Assembly (NCBI GenBank): GCA_030549495.1
Contig: JAUIRK010001043.1
Coordinates: 1-64,000 of the forward strand
DNA: 64,000 nucleotides
Reading direction: 5' to 3'
Origin: Nectonema munidae
Taxonomy: Eukaryota; Nematomorpha; Nectonematoida; Nectonematidae
Shown here: positions 10,790-24,485 of the stretch, piece after piece
Layout: every line of letters starts with the position of its first letter
Numbering within the stretch: the first letter of the stretch is position 1
Program-made: the position numbers and the translations under genes
The notes under the pieces: model-generated
Told to the model about the DNA's origin: nothing
The model's input: the letters and a program-made list of their open reading frames with translations, nothing else
The model's database searches: none

Positions 10790-12110
10790 GGTGTTGCAAT
10801 TATGAAAACACATATAAAAAGACTAACAAATTTTACATTTCCCAAATTCCCTATTTTTAAATTCCTTTTTTTCATATCCTTAAGAACTCCTTCTTTATAT
10901 GTTAATTTTAACTTTAAGCATTAGTGCTGTAATCTAAAGAGTCTAAAATCTATAAATAATTTCCTCGCAAGTAGCCCCAGATTCGTAGTAGTACCGAACT
11001 ACATTTTCTACGAAGTAGGTCTCGAAAAATGTGAAAATTACATAAGCACCAGTGGTGACAAAATGCATCTTTTGAATCATGTTAATTAATATTTGAGAGA
11101 ATAAATTTGGAAACTTGTGCACAAAATAATAAGATGCAATGTGACTAAAATTTTACAAAAAAAGATCAATAAAATTGTAAAATTTCTGCCTTCATTCGTT
11201 GGAACAGTATGCGATAGGTATGGCAAAATTTCCGCCATCAGTAGATCAGAATGCTTTCCACTATCAAGATATACATGGAGGAGATGCAGATTTGCGCAAT
11301 TTTTATTCATCTTTAAATTTATTTAAGTGGATTTAATTAATTAACATTCGCTTGACAGACATTTTTTTCTAACGCCATTGACGGACTCCGTGCTTTTTTT
11401 GTCCAATTTTAAAACAAAGTTAGTTTTCTATATAAAGTTGATAATATCAAACAGCATAGCTGGAAACATATATTTTACCAAAATTACAAGATAAAGATTT
11501 TAATTTATCGATTTTTTTCGAAATTTTTTCAAATCAATTAACGCCATCTAAGTTTATAAAAAAAAGCTCACTCAAGACACTTTTCTTCATTTTTAGGCGA
11601 TACGCATTCTTCATCTAAATAGCTTTTGTCTAAGAAAAAAAATCATTCTTCTCATAATGACCAATTGACTAAAAGTTCTTATTAAAATGGCAAATTAAAA
11701 TATTTTGTAGGATCAGAAGACTAGCCTGAAGGAGGAGGCGGGAGGGGTGGAAAGATACCCCATTAAGAAAATTTTAACAAATGTAGAAATGTTTTTTTCC
11801 AAGCGTTTCCCCTTTGCTTAAAAATTTATGCGCCTCCAAGGTTCACATTTCTGGCCAAACCACTCTTCGAATATCGTAGAAAAAACGAGTGTTCCTCAAA
11901 TCAACTATTCCTTATTATCTTGCTTCAAAAATGTGGGCGGCAAAAAGAAATTTGAGTAAAGAAGTAAATTTTCAATTTAAGAAAAAGCATAATAAATGAA
12001 CATCGATATGTGAAAGACTTAATATTGATCTTTATACTTGATACGCTTTAAAGTTAAGATGGAAGTTATCGAAGAAATTCATTTTTGATTAAACCTATTT
12101 TTTAAGGATA
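10790..12110. other. Gene-free interval
   Basis: AT-rich. Overlapping frames on both strands at 11086-11326 show no recognised domain. A short GC-richer patch near 11720-11750 is unexplained. Confidence 0.45.
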
Positions 12111-12114
12111 TATA

Positions 12115-12200
12115 CAGAGGACCCTCATAAACTCGGACCCTGATAACTCGGATATCGGATAAGTCGGCCGTGAGCGAGAATACAAATGTTTGCCTTCATA
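12115..12200. mobile_element. Pogo/Tigger-like terminal fragment
   Basis: After TA, the sequence CAGAGGACCCTCATAAACTC with repeated AACTCGG words resembles pogo/Tigger-type ends (CAGT..AACCTCGATAACTC). The matching right end was not found. Confidence 0.35.
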
Positions 12201-12599
12201 GGCTTTCAAGGGGTCATTTTAATTGACTTTTTTAATTTTGCTTTGGCTTACAGACAGCCATTTTATTTATTTTTAATCCATAGGTAGTTTGCGGTCATTC
12301 TAAATTCTGACGTTATTCCAAAGCTTATTGTGGCTATAAATTCGTCCAATTTGAAATATATTTTTATCAATACAACATTAATCAATATAAATATTGAGTA
12401 CTAGTCGAAAGTAACTGTGGACTCAAGTTCCATTATGGCCGAAAGGTTCCCAACCGCTATGCCGGGCACATGGGGGTGACGTAAAATTCGTTGAAGGTGC
12501 TGACAAATGTATACTATTATTACATGTATTCGTATGATTTTTCTGCTTTAAAAATTCCGCACTTACCTCTACGCGAATGCAATTATTTCTCATTTTCTC

Positions 12600-15500
12600 A
12601 ACTTAAATATTTACATTGTTTTTAGTTAAAAAAAAACGCTAGATTTTATCATATGGAGGCCCTAAAAAGTTTTAAAACGAAGTGTAAAACATGTTGCGAA
12701 TATCCTGCATAAGTCCAATGTTCTTTAGACCAAATTTAAAAATTAAAAAAAATTGAAAAAAAAGAAAAAAAAATTTCTGTTTGCGAAATTTTAACAGTCG
12801 ATAGAACAGCATATTTTACGGCATATGCCATATGGTGACCAGAGCTAACAATTTTTGACATTTAATATCTTTTTTTTACTCTAGAATCAAAAATTTTTTT
12901 GATCTAAAGGAAAATTTGATATTAGTTTTATAAAAAATTTTTATTGTAAGTAAAATAGTTAGAGTTGATAAAAATATTTAAAAATTTTCTTTTTAGAAAT
13001 GTTTTTTAAAATTTTTGTCAAATTAAAAAATTATTTTTGAATTTTATGACCTAAAAAATTCTAAAAAAATAGTTCAAATTTAAAATTGATTTACGCAGTG
13101 ACTTTTTCATGTTTTTAAATGTTTTTTGATTTTATTGACTTTTGTTCGCCCTGGATAACATATGTGAGCATGAGATTGATAAAAAGGATTTATTTAGTGT
13201 TTCAATTAGTAAGTTATGTAGGTCAAATTATTTACCAAATACACAAAACCCATTTATTCCATCTTGTCAATGTCGGTTTGCAGTCTCCCCCCCCCCCCCC
13301 CCCCCCAAAAAAAATGTTATATTCCATGAATTTTAATACTGTTAAAACTAAGGATGTTTCGAATTCAAAATTTACTTTTAAAAACTAATTTTAATTTTTT
13401 ATTCATAAACTTTTAAATAATGAAATTTCAATTTCAATTTTTCTTATACAAACATTAAATCTTGTCATAAATTGACTGATTAAAGTATGTTTAAAAATCT
13501 AAAAATATAAGATAGGCAATACCTTCCATTTTTAAAAGTTTGTTTTTTTTTTATAAAAAAAAGTTTTTTTGTATAAACAAACTCCAAAATGGAGTATGAG
13601 GCTTTTGTTAACTTAAATATCTTCAACAATCCAGATAAACTCCTATTTTCACTTGATATAAGTTTACTTACTTTATCACTAACTAGTCAAACTTGATTGC
13701 TATAACCTGCTAATAAATCTCACCAACAAATTCAAGAATAATTCAAAAATTGATCAGACTGATTAAAAAAAGTGAGCGTTATAAAATTCATTATTGATTC
13801 TTCAAAGTAAAATATTTTCATCAATAAAATTTTGATAATGAATTTTCAAACAATTTTTAGACATTTTAAATCTCAAAATTTTTTGATAATGTTGTTTAAA
13901 TTCCATTAAAATATTAATACTTTACTTGAAGACAATATTATAAAATCTATCACAACTGAATACAACAAAATGTCATATGCTGACTCACTCAAGCTTTGAA
14001 ACTTTCAAAATAAATAGACATCATCATCAATAGTGTTTTGACATTAAATGTCACACGTCAAAAATTGATAACACCCTTGTGCCTTGGCAACACATATGTT
14101 AAGCATTGAGAAAAGCAAGTCGGACACACTTGGAAATCCGTTTGTAGAGTGTGGTTTTGAGCATGCTGATTGGTTGGAAGGAGAATTTTGAGAGATTTGC
14201 TCCTGTCACTCACACTCAGTACTATTCCATCTTCACATCTTCTTCTTATTCTGAGCGAGAGTTTTTAATGAGATTGGATAACATTTTAGATGAGGAGTAC
14301 ACAAAAATGAGTTTGCTTTGAACAAAATTAATTGTTTCGTCCTTGATACTTGACAACTTTGTCATTTTTTTCTCTACAAACCATTTCCATGAGCACTTTC
14401 ACATGCACTCTGAGCGTGTGTGTCTCGCGAGAATTGATGGAGAGGAGAGCGCAAGCTTGTGGATGTCAATTATGCAGTCTTATTATTTTGATGTGTACGA
14501 CGCGCGTTAAAAAATAAAAATGTGGTGAGATATTTTGTTATTTTATTGATTTTTTCCACGAAAATATGCCTTAAATAGCTCAATTTATCTTTTTTGTGTT
14601 CTGCTTGTTTGCATAAAACAACATCCCATTTATTTTTCAAACACTTTGAACAAGAACGAGATTTCTGAAAGTTTTAAACTCAATTTTATCCCACAATACG
14701 CAGCGCAAAAGCATAAAATGACTTTGGTAGATATGGAATAAAATCTTTATCTTTCTCTAATATATTACAAAAACGAATGCTACAAGTACCTTAGGTATAC
14801 AATGTTCCTCCGCAATAACGCCCCCGATTTACAATCGATCCAGCTTATCCCCATAAAAATACGTGATTTTGAACGCTTCGCTCTCAGCTTCAGTTTCATT
14901 TTAACTTTTTAACTTCATCTTCAGTACAAACATATAATTATTATGACGATTTTCCTATTTAAATATTTGTTTTTTTTTTATTTTTTAAAGTTTATTGTTT
15001 AAAAAATTTGCTGAATAATTAAAATTTAGCAAAAATTATCTCTTTTGAATTTTGAGTTTATATAAAAAAAAATTGAAATAAAATAATGAAAATTGATAAT
15101 TCAATTTCGCAAACCATCAATTAAACCAGATTATAGAACAACTTGAAACTTACAAGACTCACTGCATCACATTACCTGAGGCAATTAGATATACTAAAAA
15201 ATCTTGGGGTTCTGTGAAACCCTCAGCGATTGTAAGGACTTAGCAACCAACTGGACTTCCATTAACTAGATTAAAACTAAATTAAACTAGATAATCCGTC
15301 TCTTAAACAAGATGAAGGAAAACGACATTTTAACTGATCTAGTGCAAGACAGCATATTTTTTTTAAACATTGATACTTCAAATGCCTCTGAAACATTTCA
15401 CAGCCGACAAACCCCAAGAAACTTTTTGAGAACTTAGTGACAAATAATAATTCATTGAATGTTTAAAACCTCCTCAATCACTCAGGCGATGATGACAATG
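12600..15500. other. Gene-free interval with a CpG-containing patch
   Basis: Mostly AT-rich low-complexity DNA, with a run of about 20 C at 13286-13306. A less AT-rich stretch at about 14100-14500 contains CTCGCGAGAA, GACGCGCG and an initiator-like CTCAGTAC and could be a promoter or untranslated exon, but no coding frame was found there. Confidence 0.4.
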
Positions 15501-15540
15501 TCTTTTGCTTAATTTTTATAATATCCCCAACAATCTCTCC

Positions 15541-15705
15541 ATAAATTTTGTCGCAATCCCTCTAAATTTTGTCGCAATCCCTCTAAATTTTGTCGCAATC
15601 TCTGAACATTTTGTCGCAATCCTTCTAAATTTTGTCGCAATCCCTCAAAATTTTGTCGCAATCTCTCAAAATTTTGTCACAATCACTTTAAAATTGTCGC
15701 TAACC
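15541..15705 (+). repeat. 21-bp minisatellite (TTTTGTCGCAATCCCTCTAAA), about eight units
   Basis: The unit repeats with small changes from about 15541 to 15700, decaying toward the right. Because 21 is divisible by three it yields an incidental heptapeptide-repeat ORF (NFVAIPL). I treat it as a satellite, not a gene. Confidence 0.85.
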
Positions 15706-16077
15706 TCTACCATCGTATAAATTTTTTTTTGGTCTAGGAAATTTGGCCCAAATTTTCAAGTGAGACTAGGAAGATTTGGAGGAATTGCATCAAATTTTGG
15801 AATATTATAATTTATTTTTTGCAAATTTTATAATTTAGTTTAAAATTTTAAAAAGTAAAGCTTACAAAAGACGGAAATTTTTTTTATAGATTACAAAAAT
15901 AGAAGTGCATTACAATGAATTTCTTCAACTGGTTTAGAATGATTCGCTAGACGGAGACAAATTTAATGAATTACCAAAATTTTGGAGAATTGCTTAGGAA
16001 TGCCACAAATTTTGAGGAATTTATGCAAATTAGAACAAATTTAGGAGATTTCGTGGAAAAAAGTAAAATCTTTCATA

Positions 16078-16157
16078 ACTGGACAGATGGTAGGGATAGT
16101 CACAAACGGGTTTCGAACCCAGACCATCTGAACAACAACTAGGCCATCTGCATAACT
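16078..16157 (-). repeat. tRNA-derived SINE, family B, shortened copy
   Basis: The minus strand has GCAGATGGCCTAGTTG, then TCAGATGGTCTGGGTTCGAA and the tail word ACTATCCCTACCATCTGTCC. Part of the anticodon-arm region seen in the copy at 6279 is missing. Confidence 0.6.
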
Positions 16158-16159
16158 GT

Positions 16160-17430
16160 TGTTTTTGTACTGTAGAAGTAAATTTTAAACTCACAACATT
16201 ATCATTCTATAAAAATTTTAAATAATTTTATGTTAGTTGTTAAATAGGCCTAATTTTTACATGTTTTGTTTGAATAAAAATCAAAATTGTAATAAAAAGT
16301 ATTTTGAAAAATTATTTTAAAGTGTTCAAATTATTGAAATAATTTAAGCTTTTAACAATTAAAAATTTATATTTTATATAAAAATAAAAAAAAATTTAAT
16401 TTTTTTTTAAATTTTTTTTAACTTTCTTTTTTTTAATTAAAACTATTAATTTAATTTATTCTTATGTAATTTTGTAATGTAATACAAAAATTCAAGAGGA
16501 ATAATTATTATCATTATATATAGTTTCATTGTTTTCCATTTTTGTGGCAATTATACAAGTGTCTCGTAACATTTTTTGGCCATTTCGATTTCCCTCTCAT
16601 ACTTCTGTAAGTTTCTATTTTATACAACTGAATAATATTATACATTGTTTCTTTGATGATAAAATTTTTTATTTTTATCTTAAAAAAGAATAAAAAAAAG
16701 TTGATTGAGTATTTCAAAATCTGATATCTACTAATTAAAGTGTTGGTGAGTGAATTCATCACGTTTGCTATAATAAAAATAAAGTTTAAATTTGTTGAAA
16801 AAAGTTCTATAAAATATTTTGAACAGAAAATAGAAGGTATTAAAAAAAATTGTATTTAGTTTTTAGCTATTAGTTTTTTTTATTTATATTTAGTATTTAA
16901 TTAGCTATTTAAAAGAATTAAAAGTTGATAAAAGTAAGTTAAACTTTGGATTAAAAATGAAAAAAAAAATAAAAAAGTTGAATTTTCAAAAAAAAAATCA
17001 ATTTGAATTATATATTTTTTAAAGTTATACATAAAAATTATAGTGAAAAATTGTAAAAATAATAAACTTATATTTTTTCATATCCCATTAATTTACTCTC
17101 CATCTGTTGAAATGATCGTAGTTAGCGCATCGAAAGAAGGATTCATTTTATTTCGTGATTGACAGAATATTTATTATACGGCCATATGTGCTTTCAAATC
17201 ATTAGGTGTGCGCGAACGTTCTCGCAATAAACGAAATTCTTTATTGCTTTCCCATAGAAGAAGTCCTAGTGATGGACCTCAAAAACATTTCACTTGAGAT
17301 ATCTGTAAGGAGAGTATGGCGAATAGCAGAAATATATTTCGTTACAACTTAAACAAAGGAAGGTGTGAAGAATTAGAGAAGAATGTGTTTCTTTATTGTA
17401 AACTAATTAATTAATTGATTAATTAAACTA
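16160..17430. other. Gene-free AT-rich interval
   Basis: Extremely AT-rich with long A and T runs. The frame at 16526-16762 on the minus strand is low-complexity and is not supported as a gene. Confidence 0.5.
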
Positions 17431-17640
17431 ACCAGTTCGGTCGCCAGACTCATAGTACAGAGGGCAAAACTGATTGTAATTATTCACCAAAAATACCAAA
17501 CTTCGTCATACAATTGGAGAAAGCTGTTCATCAGTTGAAAAATTCAAAAAACTCTTCAAAGAGAAAGTAATTTCTGCCTATCCAGAGAGAATTGTCTGCT
17601 CTAAGAAAGACTGTTTTTCCTGTAAACTTTTGTGATTCAT
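17430..17640 (+). mobile_element. Possible LINE 3' terminal fragment
   Basis: One frame reads SSVEKFKKLFKEKVISAYPE then CSKKDCFSC and a stop, resembling the S-V-x-x-F-K tail of LINE ORF2. Upstream coding is not recognisable. Confidence 0.3.
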
Positions 17641-17699
17641 TTTTATTGATGTTTTTTTTATTTTTATTTATATATTTTTTTTATTAATTGTGTTAGACA

Positions 17700-20600
17700 T
17701 TCCTAAAGCGGTTTATATAAACCTTTGGAAGCTAACCTCATCAATGAAATTTTTATCTCTAATTTTGATCTATACAAAAATATGTATTTTCATTTTATAA
17801 GAATTTATAGAAAGTTTGAGCAAATTTTAAGCCAAAAGATTTAAGATGATTGGATAAATTTTTATCTCAAATTTCCAACCGTTTCTCTCCTATTTCGCGT
17901 TTATGCTTTTCTTACCATTTTGATCAGAATAATGTTTGAAAAATTTCTGCGTATATAAATTTGCGAAATCGATAATATTGACACTTGAGTTGATCAAGTG
18001 CCTTAGCTTCAAAATATTGATTTTTTTAAGACACAAGTTTTTAGCGATACAAATTTCACTATATATTATACAAAATGTGTACTAGTTGAATAATAATAAT
18101 ATATGCTGCACATATGTTTTGACGACAGCACACAGGTTTGCATCAATTTTCAATGCAGTTAGGTTGTGCACGTTTTTGCACACCATTTCCATCTTTCACA
18201 CGACGTAAAGTGTAATAGATGGAATTTTTTCAAAAAAGTGATGTTTTTATAATAAAAAAAAAAGCGATCTACACACTTTAATCCTCATTTGTTATACGAA
18301 AGAATGAAGATGTCAGAGGATTTGAAGAGAGTATATGCTCGATATGCTGTCGATGTCACACTATGTCACCTTTTTTGTTTGAAAAAAGTTTGAGGCGTGT
18401 GTGATGCTTTCCTTCTCCTGTTTTATCCTGTTTTGTCACATTTTGATGCCTCTAGCAAAGATTCATCCAGTGAATGACCAAATTGTCAAGCAATAGTTAT
18501 TAATGACGTTGGATGTATCTCAGTTCCCACTGGCGATCGTTTTCTCAGATGACACAAAGCATCAATCTCAGCGTGCACATTTTTAACTCGTATTTTAGTG
18601 TACTCTTTAGTTCCTCTCTTTGCCGGAATTTGTACGTAAGTAAGTGTCGATATAAAATGGCATCAAACTATTGATTTTTAAAATTGACATTGCCAGCGTA
18701 TTTATCAATACTTTTGTGCTTATTTAACAACTCTTGTCAAGATTCGATGTGAGACTCAAGTTCTCACAAAAATTTTGTTTAACGGAAAAATCGATTTTGC
18801 CAAAATTATTTTCTTACGAATCCATATCAGCAAAAAACTTCCAAAAATTAATTTTATTTGTGAAAAAAAATTTTTAATGGACCTGTCTTTACCAAGGTGT
18901 CGTATTTGAAGGCCATTTTTTCAATAAACATGTCGAAATTGTAAAATTCAAAAATGCTATATGGTGTTTTCATTTAAGAACGAACAAGTGTCAACGAACT
19001 CAAGGACCTTGTAGTATAGTAGAGAGTATCTAGACAACTTGATTCACTCCACAAAAATTTGAAAAATTTAAATTCTATCCACGAAAGTTTCACCCAATAA
19101 ATTCCACAGAGACTTAAAAAACGAACAAAAATTAATCATTCAAACCTTTGACATACATTTTTTATTTAGATGGGCAATTTAATATAAGTATGTATATTAG
19201 CTCATATTTAGTTTCCAAAATTTAAAAGTTACATATGAAGTTTATGCCTTTTTTAGAACAATTATTTTCTGCTAGGTTTATCTTTAGAAAAGTCAAGATA
19301 TTGTTTTTGAATTCTGGTAAAATTAAAATTAATTTTTTGTAGAAATTTCATATTTATTAGAAAATTTTTTTTTTTATAAATTTTAAATTAATTTTTTTTT
19401 AAATAAAACTTTTTTTGTTTTTTATATTTTTTATTTGCTTCATAATAAATCATTTCACTTATCAATTATTTTTTCTGTAATATATATAATTTATAAAAAT
19501 TAAAAAAAATAATTTGGATGTAATTTATGCAAAAAAAACCTGCCTTTTGAAGTAGATTGGATAAAGTTAAACTTTTTTTTATAGTTTCCTAAATTAAGAA
19601 TTTTAATTATTATTATTTTAATTATTATTTCCTCTATCTTTTCATTAAAAGATAAAATAAAAAGTATTTCTTTATTTTTTTTCACTTTTTTTTTTAATTT
19701 TGTGTGGAATTTTTGTGGCTTTAATATTCGTGGGTGAAAGTTCCTTAGGTTGACTTTTTGTGGTGAAAATTTTGCGTCATGTGATATACGCATAATTAAA
19801 TGTATTTTATGCTAATTTTACATATATAATTAAATTATTATCCCCTTCAGGTATACCATTCCTTGGTTTTTAAAGCATGATTTTGATTTCTTGATACAAT
19901 GCTTGGTTTCTAGGTTTCTTACATTTTGATCTCTTGTTTTTTCAAATATTTACTAGTAGTTTTTAACCCTTTAAAATATGGATAAAATGGAGTAGGTTAA
20001 TGATTCAAAAAGATTTCTATCAAATTTTTGAAATTTCTTTACTTTCTTCGTGGGTAAAATCATATGGTGCATAGATTCCATGTTTCCATTTGAACTGGAG
20101 AGCTCTGGTCTAGAATCAAAGCTTTGACAAACTAAACCCTCTGTGCTTAAAGTTTTCTTTTAATTTTTTAAAGTAAAATCTTGAAGAAAAAAAAACTAAT
20201 TTTTAATTATGATTAAAATTTAAAAATACCAGAATATTGATAATATAGATTACATGAAATTACGCACGGTTTAATTCATTGTTGCAAATATTTAAACTTT
20301 AATCCAAATTCATGAAAATACTAACTCACTCTGTTGAAGGATATTTTTCTCAAACCAACATTGCATGTTCTCGCCAAACAACTCAAACGAAAATAATACT
20401 TCATGTCTTACTTGGCAACCAAAAAGACTACTGTCAGATTTACAAGACTGAACAAAACAAATAGATTCAAAAAGATGATCAATCTTGATATTTTTAGTAA
20501 ATGAAATACCCTAACTTCCTTATTTTTCAATATATTTCATTAATTTTGGATTTTCTTTACAAAGTCTGGGCTTATTTTTAATCCAATCTTGAGTTGTTCT

Positions 20601-23600
20601 AAAATTCATAATGACAAAGTCCTACTTGTAACTTAAAAATAGTTTTAAGATAAAAAATTTATTTTTGGTTTTTTTATTTTTATGCAAATTAAAAAAAAAC
20701 AAAAGAGAAATTCAAACAAAATTTTGAAAAAAAAAATTTTTCCAAGTTTTTTAACTTTATTCAATTTTGTAAAAAATTTTCAAATCGAGAAATTAAAAAA
20801 GCATGAAATTAAAGATGAAGCGTGATGAATTTAAAATGAAAATGATTCAATCTTGTTTAAATTTTCAAAATAATTTTTTTTTAATTTTTTTTTTAATTTC
20901 ACAATTTTAACTTGAATACAAGCTAATCCAAAATTTTGGATTACAAATAAAAATAAAATATATTTTAATATATAAAATCGTATAGTATTATCAAGAGATT
21001 TCGTAGCCAAACATTAGCAATAAAGAACAAATGGGAAAAATTTGTCGAGATTAGTTAAATAACATGTATCAATCATGATAGTAGACAAAAATTATTTTTC
21101 TGACAATAAATTCTTTTAAAAATTCTTTTAGTGATATTCAATATAAGTTTATTTTATTTTATTTATGAAAATTTCTTATCAATCCTATAATGCCAAATGA
21201 AGAACACAGCTTAAATTTAATAGGGTATTTTTCAATTACAAATCAAAAATCTGTTAAACCACTTCCATATTGAACAAGCCATGTTTATATTTTTCATAAA
21301 ATATTTTATGAGCTAGAGCTTGAATTTACCATTTTTTACTTCTTAGATTTTGATTATTAGATTTTGAGCTAAAAGCGATCCATATTCATTTTATCAATAT
21401 CTTATTTTTAAATATCTGAAATAAATTTCATCAGTTTCAGAAATTCTAGGTGAAGGACTCATCTTTGTCAGCCTAAGCTAACTGATCATGTATGAATGAT
21501 ATCTTTTCGCTGTTGAATATTTGGATTTCGTTTAGATTTCAGAATATAAAAGAATATAAAATGAACAAAAAGTTTTGTTCTAAATATTTTTGAGTTCAGG
21601 CCTAAATTCTCTCTAAATAATGCTACTATATAAGTGAAAATCTGAAGAACTTTTAATTTTTTTAAACTAAAAGTAGAATTTGAACGTTTGATATTACAAA
21701 TACGAATATCGAAGATTCAGAATGAGAAATAGCAAAAATCATAGCTTCAAAATTTGAAATCGAAACCAAATTCCATCTCATAAATCATCACTATAATTGA
21801 AACACAAATTATGCATTTAGATTCAGACAATCAAACACTACTAAAATCAATATTGAAATAATCATTACTTTTTTCTATTCATTTCCTTTTTGTAGCTGTC
21901 GGTATCATTAGGTATCTTCCGGTCAGTAGTTTAACTCATTTTATAGTGTTAACTTGTTAGATGTATATGAAATAAAAAAGCTAGCAATTTTATCCCTAAC
22001 GGATTTGATCATAGCTAAGCAATGGATTCCGAATTTTAAGCCCGGATTTTCAAAATCCGAATTTATATGGTGAAATTTTTCAAAAAAGTCGCACCATATG
22101 TGATAGATATGATATTCTCTTTTTCAAAGTTTATTGGATATCATGTATTTTTTCAAATTACTTCTTTTATTTTAAAACAAACTTTCACCATAGACACATA
22201 TCTCGCGCAATAAAGCCATCTTTATAATTGTGATTGGTATTTAAATTAAATTCTATTTCCGATAGGTTTCGTTTTCATATTGAAAATTCAAAATAGATTT
22301 AACTGACCTTTTGTGTATTGATAAATAAAAATAATTTTCAAGCTTTGATTTCAGTTTAATGTATAAGGAATTATTTGAAAAATACAAAATATATTTTAGC
22401 TAATAAACTGTAACATAAAATTAATTAAAATCACTCTTATACCTAGTGCACCTACTTTTTGGAAATTTCGTAAAATCTTGAATTTTAGATCATACTTTTT
22501 CAACTACTTTTTTTACAGGATTTCGAAGCAATTTTTTTTTATATTTTTTTTTATCAAATATCATATATTGATGCGAAATGTTAAAACAATTTTCACTATC
22601 TTTCTCCTCAATGTAATATGAATGTACTACATGATATGACATATATTGATAAATAGCGTTAATTAAAAAAAAATTCTAAAAAAAAGAAGAAAAAAGTAAA
22701 TAGTAAGTATTAATTTTTGAACTTTTAAAATTTTTAAGCGGGAAAATATGTTTAACATTTATATTTAACATTAAAAGATTAAAAGGCTTCCAATAAATTA
22801 ATTTCTGTAAATAAAAAAAGTTGGCCCCAAAACTAGTTACTTTTCATTCAACACATATGTGCTTTTACAAAATTTTGTTAACATTTTTTTTCCATTTTAA
22901 GTCATCTATATATGCTCATGGAAAATATCCTAAAAAGTTCAATCAACGAAAAAAAATTAAGGAATATATGAAATTTTTTTTATGGTTTTTGCCCATTTTT
23001 TCCAGAAATATCAATAAAAAAATCTTACTTTTTGCCTTAACACGTTGAATTAATTTGATCCCACCATGATCTCTAAATCATGCACATGATTTCTTGGTTT
23101 TAATCCTTTAAACATTGCTCCTCAAAAATATATCATTTTCTATTCTTTTTGAACGGATTTTCATATAATTCAGACTTCACTCACTATCTTTCTCTTTTCC
23201 TTTGTATTCGTTGAGCGGCCAACATGGCTTTGATGTGATGGACACTCAAACTCCCATATGTTTATTTTATTAGTTCATTTACATATTTATGTTATATTCT
23301 TATTACACCCTCATTTCATTTCTAATTTCTCTTTTTGCTGTTCACTCTTTGAAAATAATCTTTTCTTTCTTTCCTTTTTAAGACCAAATGTTGGTAGTTT
23401 TATAAAAGTTTACTCAATAGCGTCTCCTTTTTTCCGATCAAATATCAATTGAAATTTTTATTGATATGATGAAATACATCGATTCTAGCTCAACTGCCCG
23501 ATGAACAACATGCTGACAGACATCTGACCGATGTACAAGTATAAACTCGGCAATTATAGTTTTTTTATTTAGACAAAAATTATATTACTTAAGATATAAA

Positions 23601-23630
23601 AATTGGTATAAATGCGCCAACGCTTGCATC
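17700..23630. other. Long gene-free interval
   Basis: Nearly six kilobases of AT-rich DNA with no supported coding region. The only notable items are the donor-like site at about 18641 and low-complexity T and A runs around 19370-19700, 20690-20900 and 22530-22690. Confidence 0.5.
18575..18641 (+). promoter_or_regulatory. Possible untranslated exon with a strong donor
   Basis: A slightly GC-richer stretch ends in TTGTAC|GTAAGTAAG, a near-perfect splice donor on the + strand. The only downstream gene on that strand before 36 kb is the GPCR at 24486. A 5.8 kb intron from here to the acceptor at 24476 would give that gene a 5' UTR exon. No transcript evidence is available. Confidence 0.2.
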
Positions 23631-23690
23631 GAATCCATAAGGAAGAATGATCTTCCATATCTGGACAGATGGTAATGATAGTTGGATAGG
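23620..23690 (-). repeat. SINE family B, 3' tail fragment
   Basis: GCATCGAATCCATAAGGAAG followed by TATCTGGACAGATGGTAATG matches the tail side of the copies at 6279 and 16078. The tRNA-like head is absent. Confidence 0.5.
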
Positions 23691-24470
23691 GATAATTCTG
23701 ACAGAATGTTAGAAATTCCTTCTGTTATACGATATTTACTCCTTTTTTCACGAACTTTATGTAATCCATTTTTTTTTTTACCTTTTTTTCAAACAAATAT
23801 TTTTGGGATTTTTTTTTATACTTTAGTACGATTTTTTCTATTATTTGCACTATATTTTTAAATTCAAAATATCTTTTCTTAAATTGCACCTACTTTCAAA
23901 AAAAGACAAATTTTCAAATTTTGCAAAAACTTATAAAATTCAGACCCATTTGGCATTTGTCAATCAAACAGTTATCCGTTTGGCGAATACATCATAGATG
24001 TTAATTATTAAAATATATCGTTATCCCTTTGACAAACACCAGTGCCATAAGAAATGAAATGCATCTGCTTTATAAATTTTTTGTTTCATTTTGTCTTTTT
24101 TCAAATATATTCTGTCTTTTCACAATACTATTCGAATATAAATTTTCGCTCTTTTTCCGTTTATATTTTTGACATATGTTATTTTCATTAAAAGTTTCGT
24201 TTCTTTTCATATTTTTAATAATTTAAAATTTTTTTAATTTTTATTTTTTTTTATCTTTTTACTTTTAATATTATTTAAAAAAAAAAGTTAAACAATTTTA
24301 GCACAAAAAAATTAAAAGCCTGCAACACGATCAAAATAGAACTGAACAGGGCAGATATAAAATTACAATTGAACATCCTTCAAAATTCTGTTCCACAGAG
24401 AGTAAACATGTGTAGCATTTACCTTTTTTCCAGCAAATATCACTTAATGTTATTTTCTTTTTGAAAGCCT

Positions 24471-24476
24471 TTTCAG
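24471..24476 (+). promoter_or_regulatory. Possible 3' splice site just upstream of the GPCR start
   Basis: A pyrimidine-rich run ending TTTTCAG lies ten bases before the GPCR ATG, followed by an in-frame TAA. This fits an intron separating a non-coding first exon from the coding exon. It could equally be chance in AT-rich DNA. Confidence 0.35.
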
Positions 24477-24485
24477 ATTTAAAGA

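Noticed and set aside
11086-11326. Frames of about 70 codons on both strands over the same stretch
   Set aside because: Mutually overlapping and without motif; chance is sufficient.
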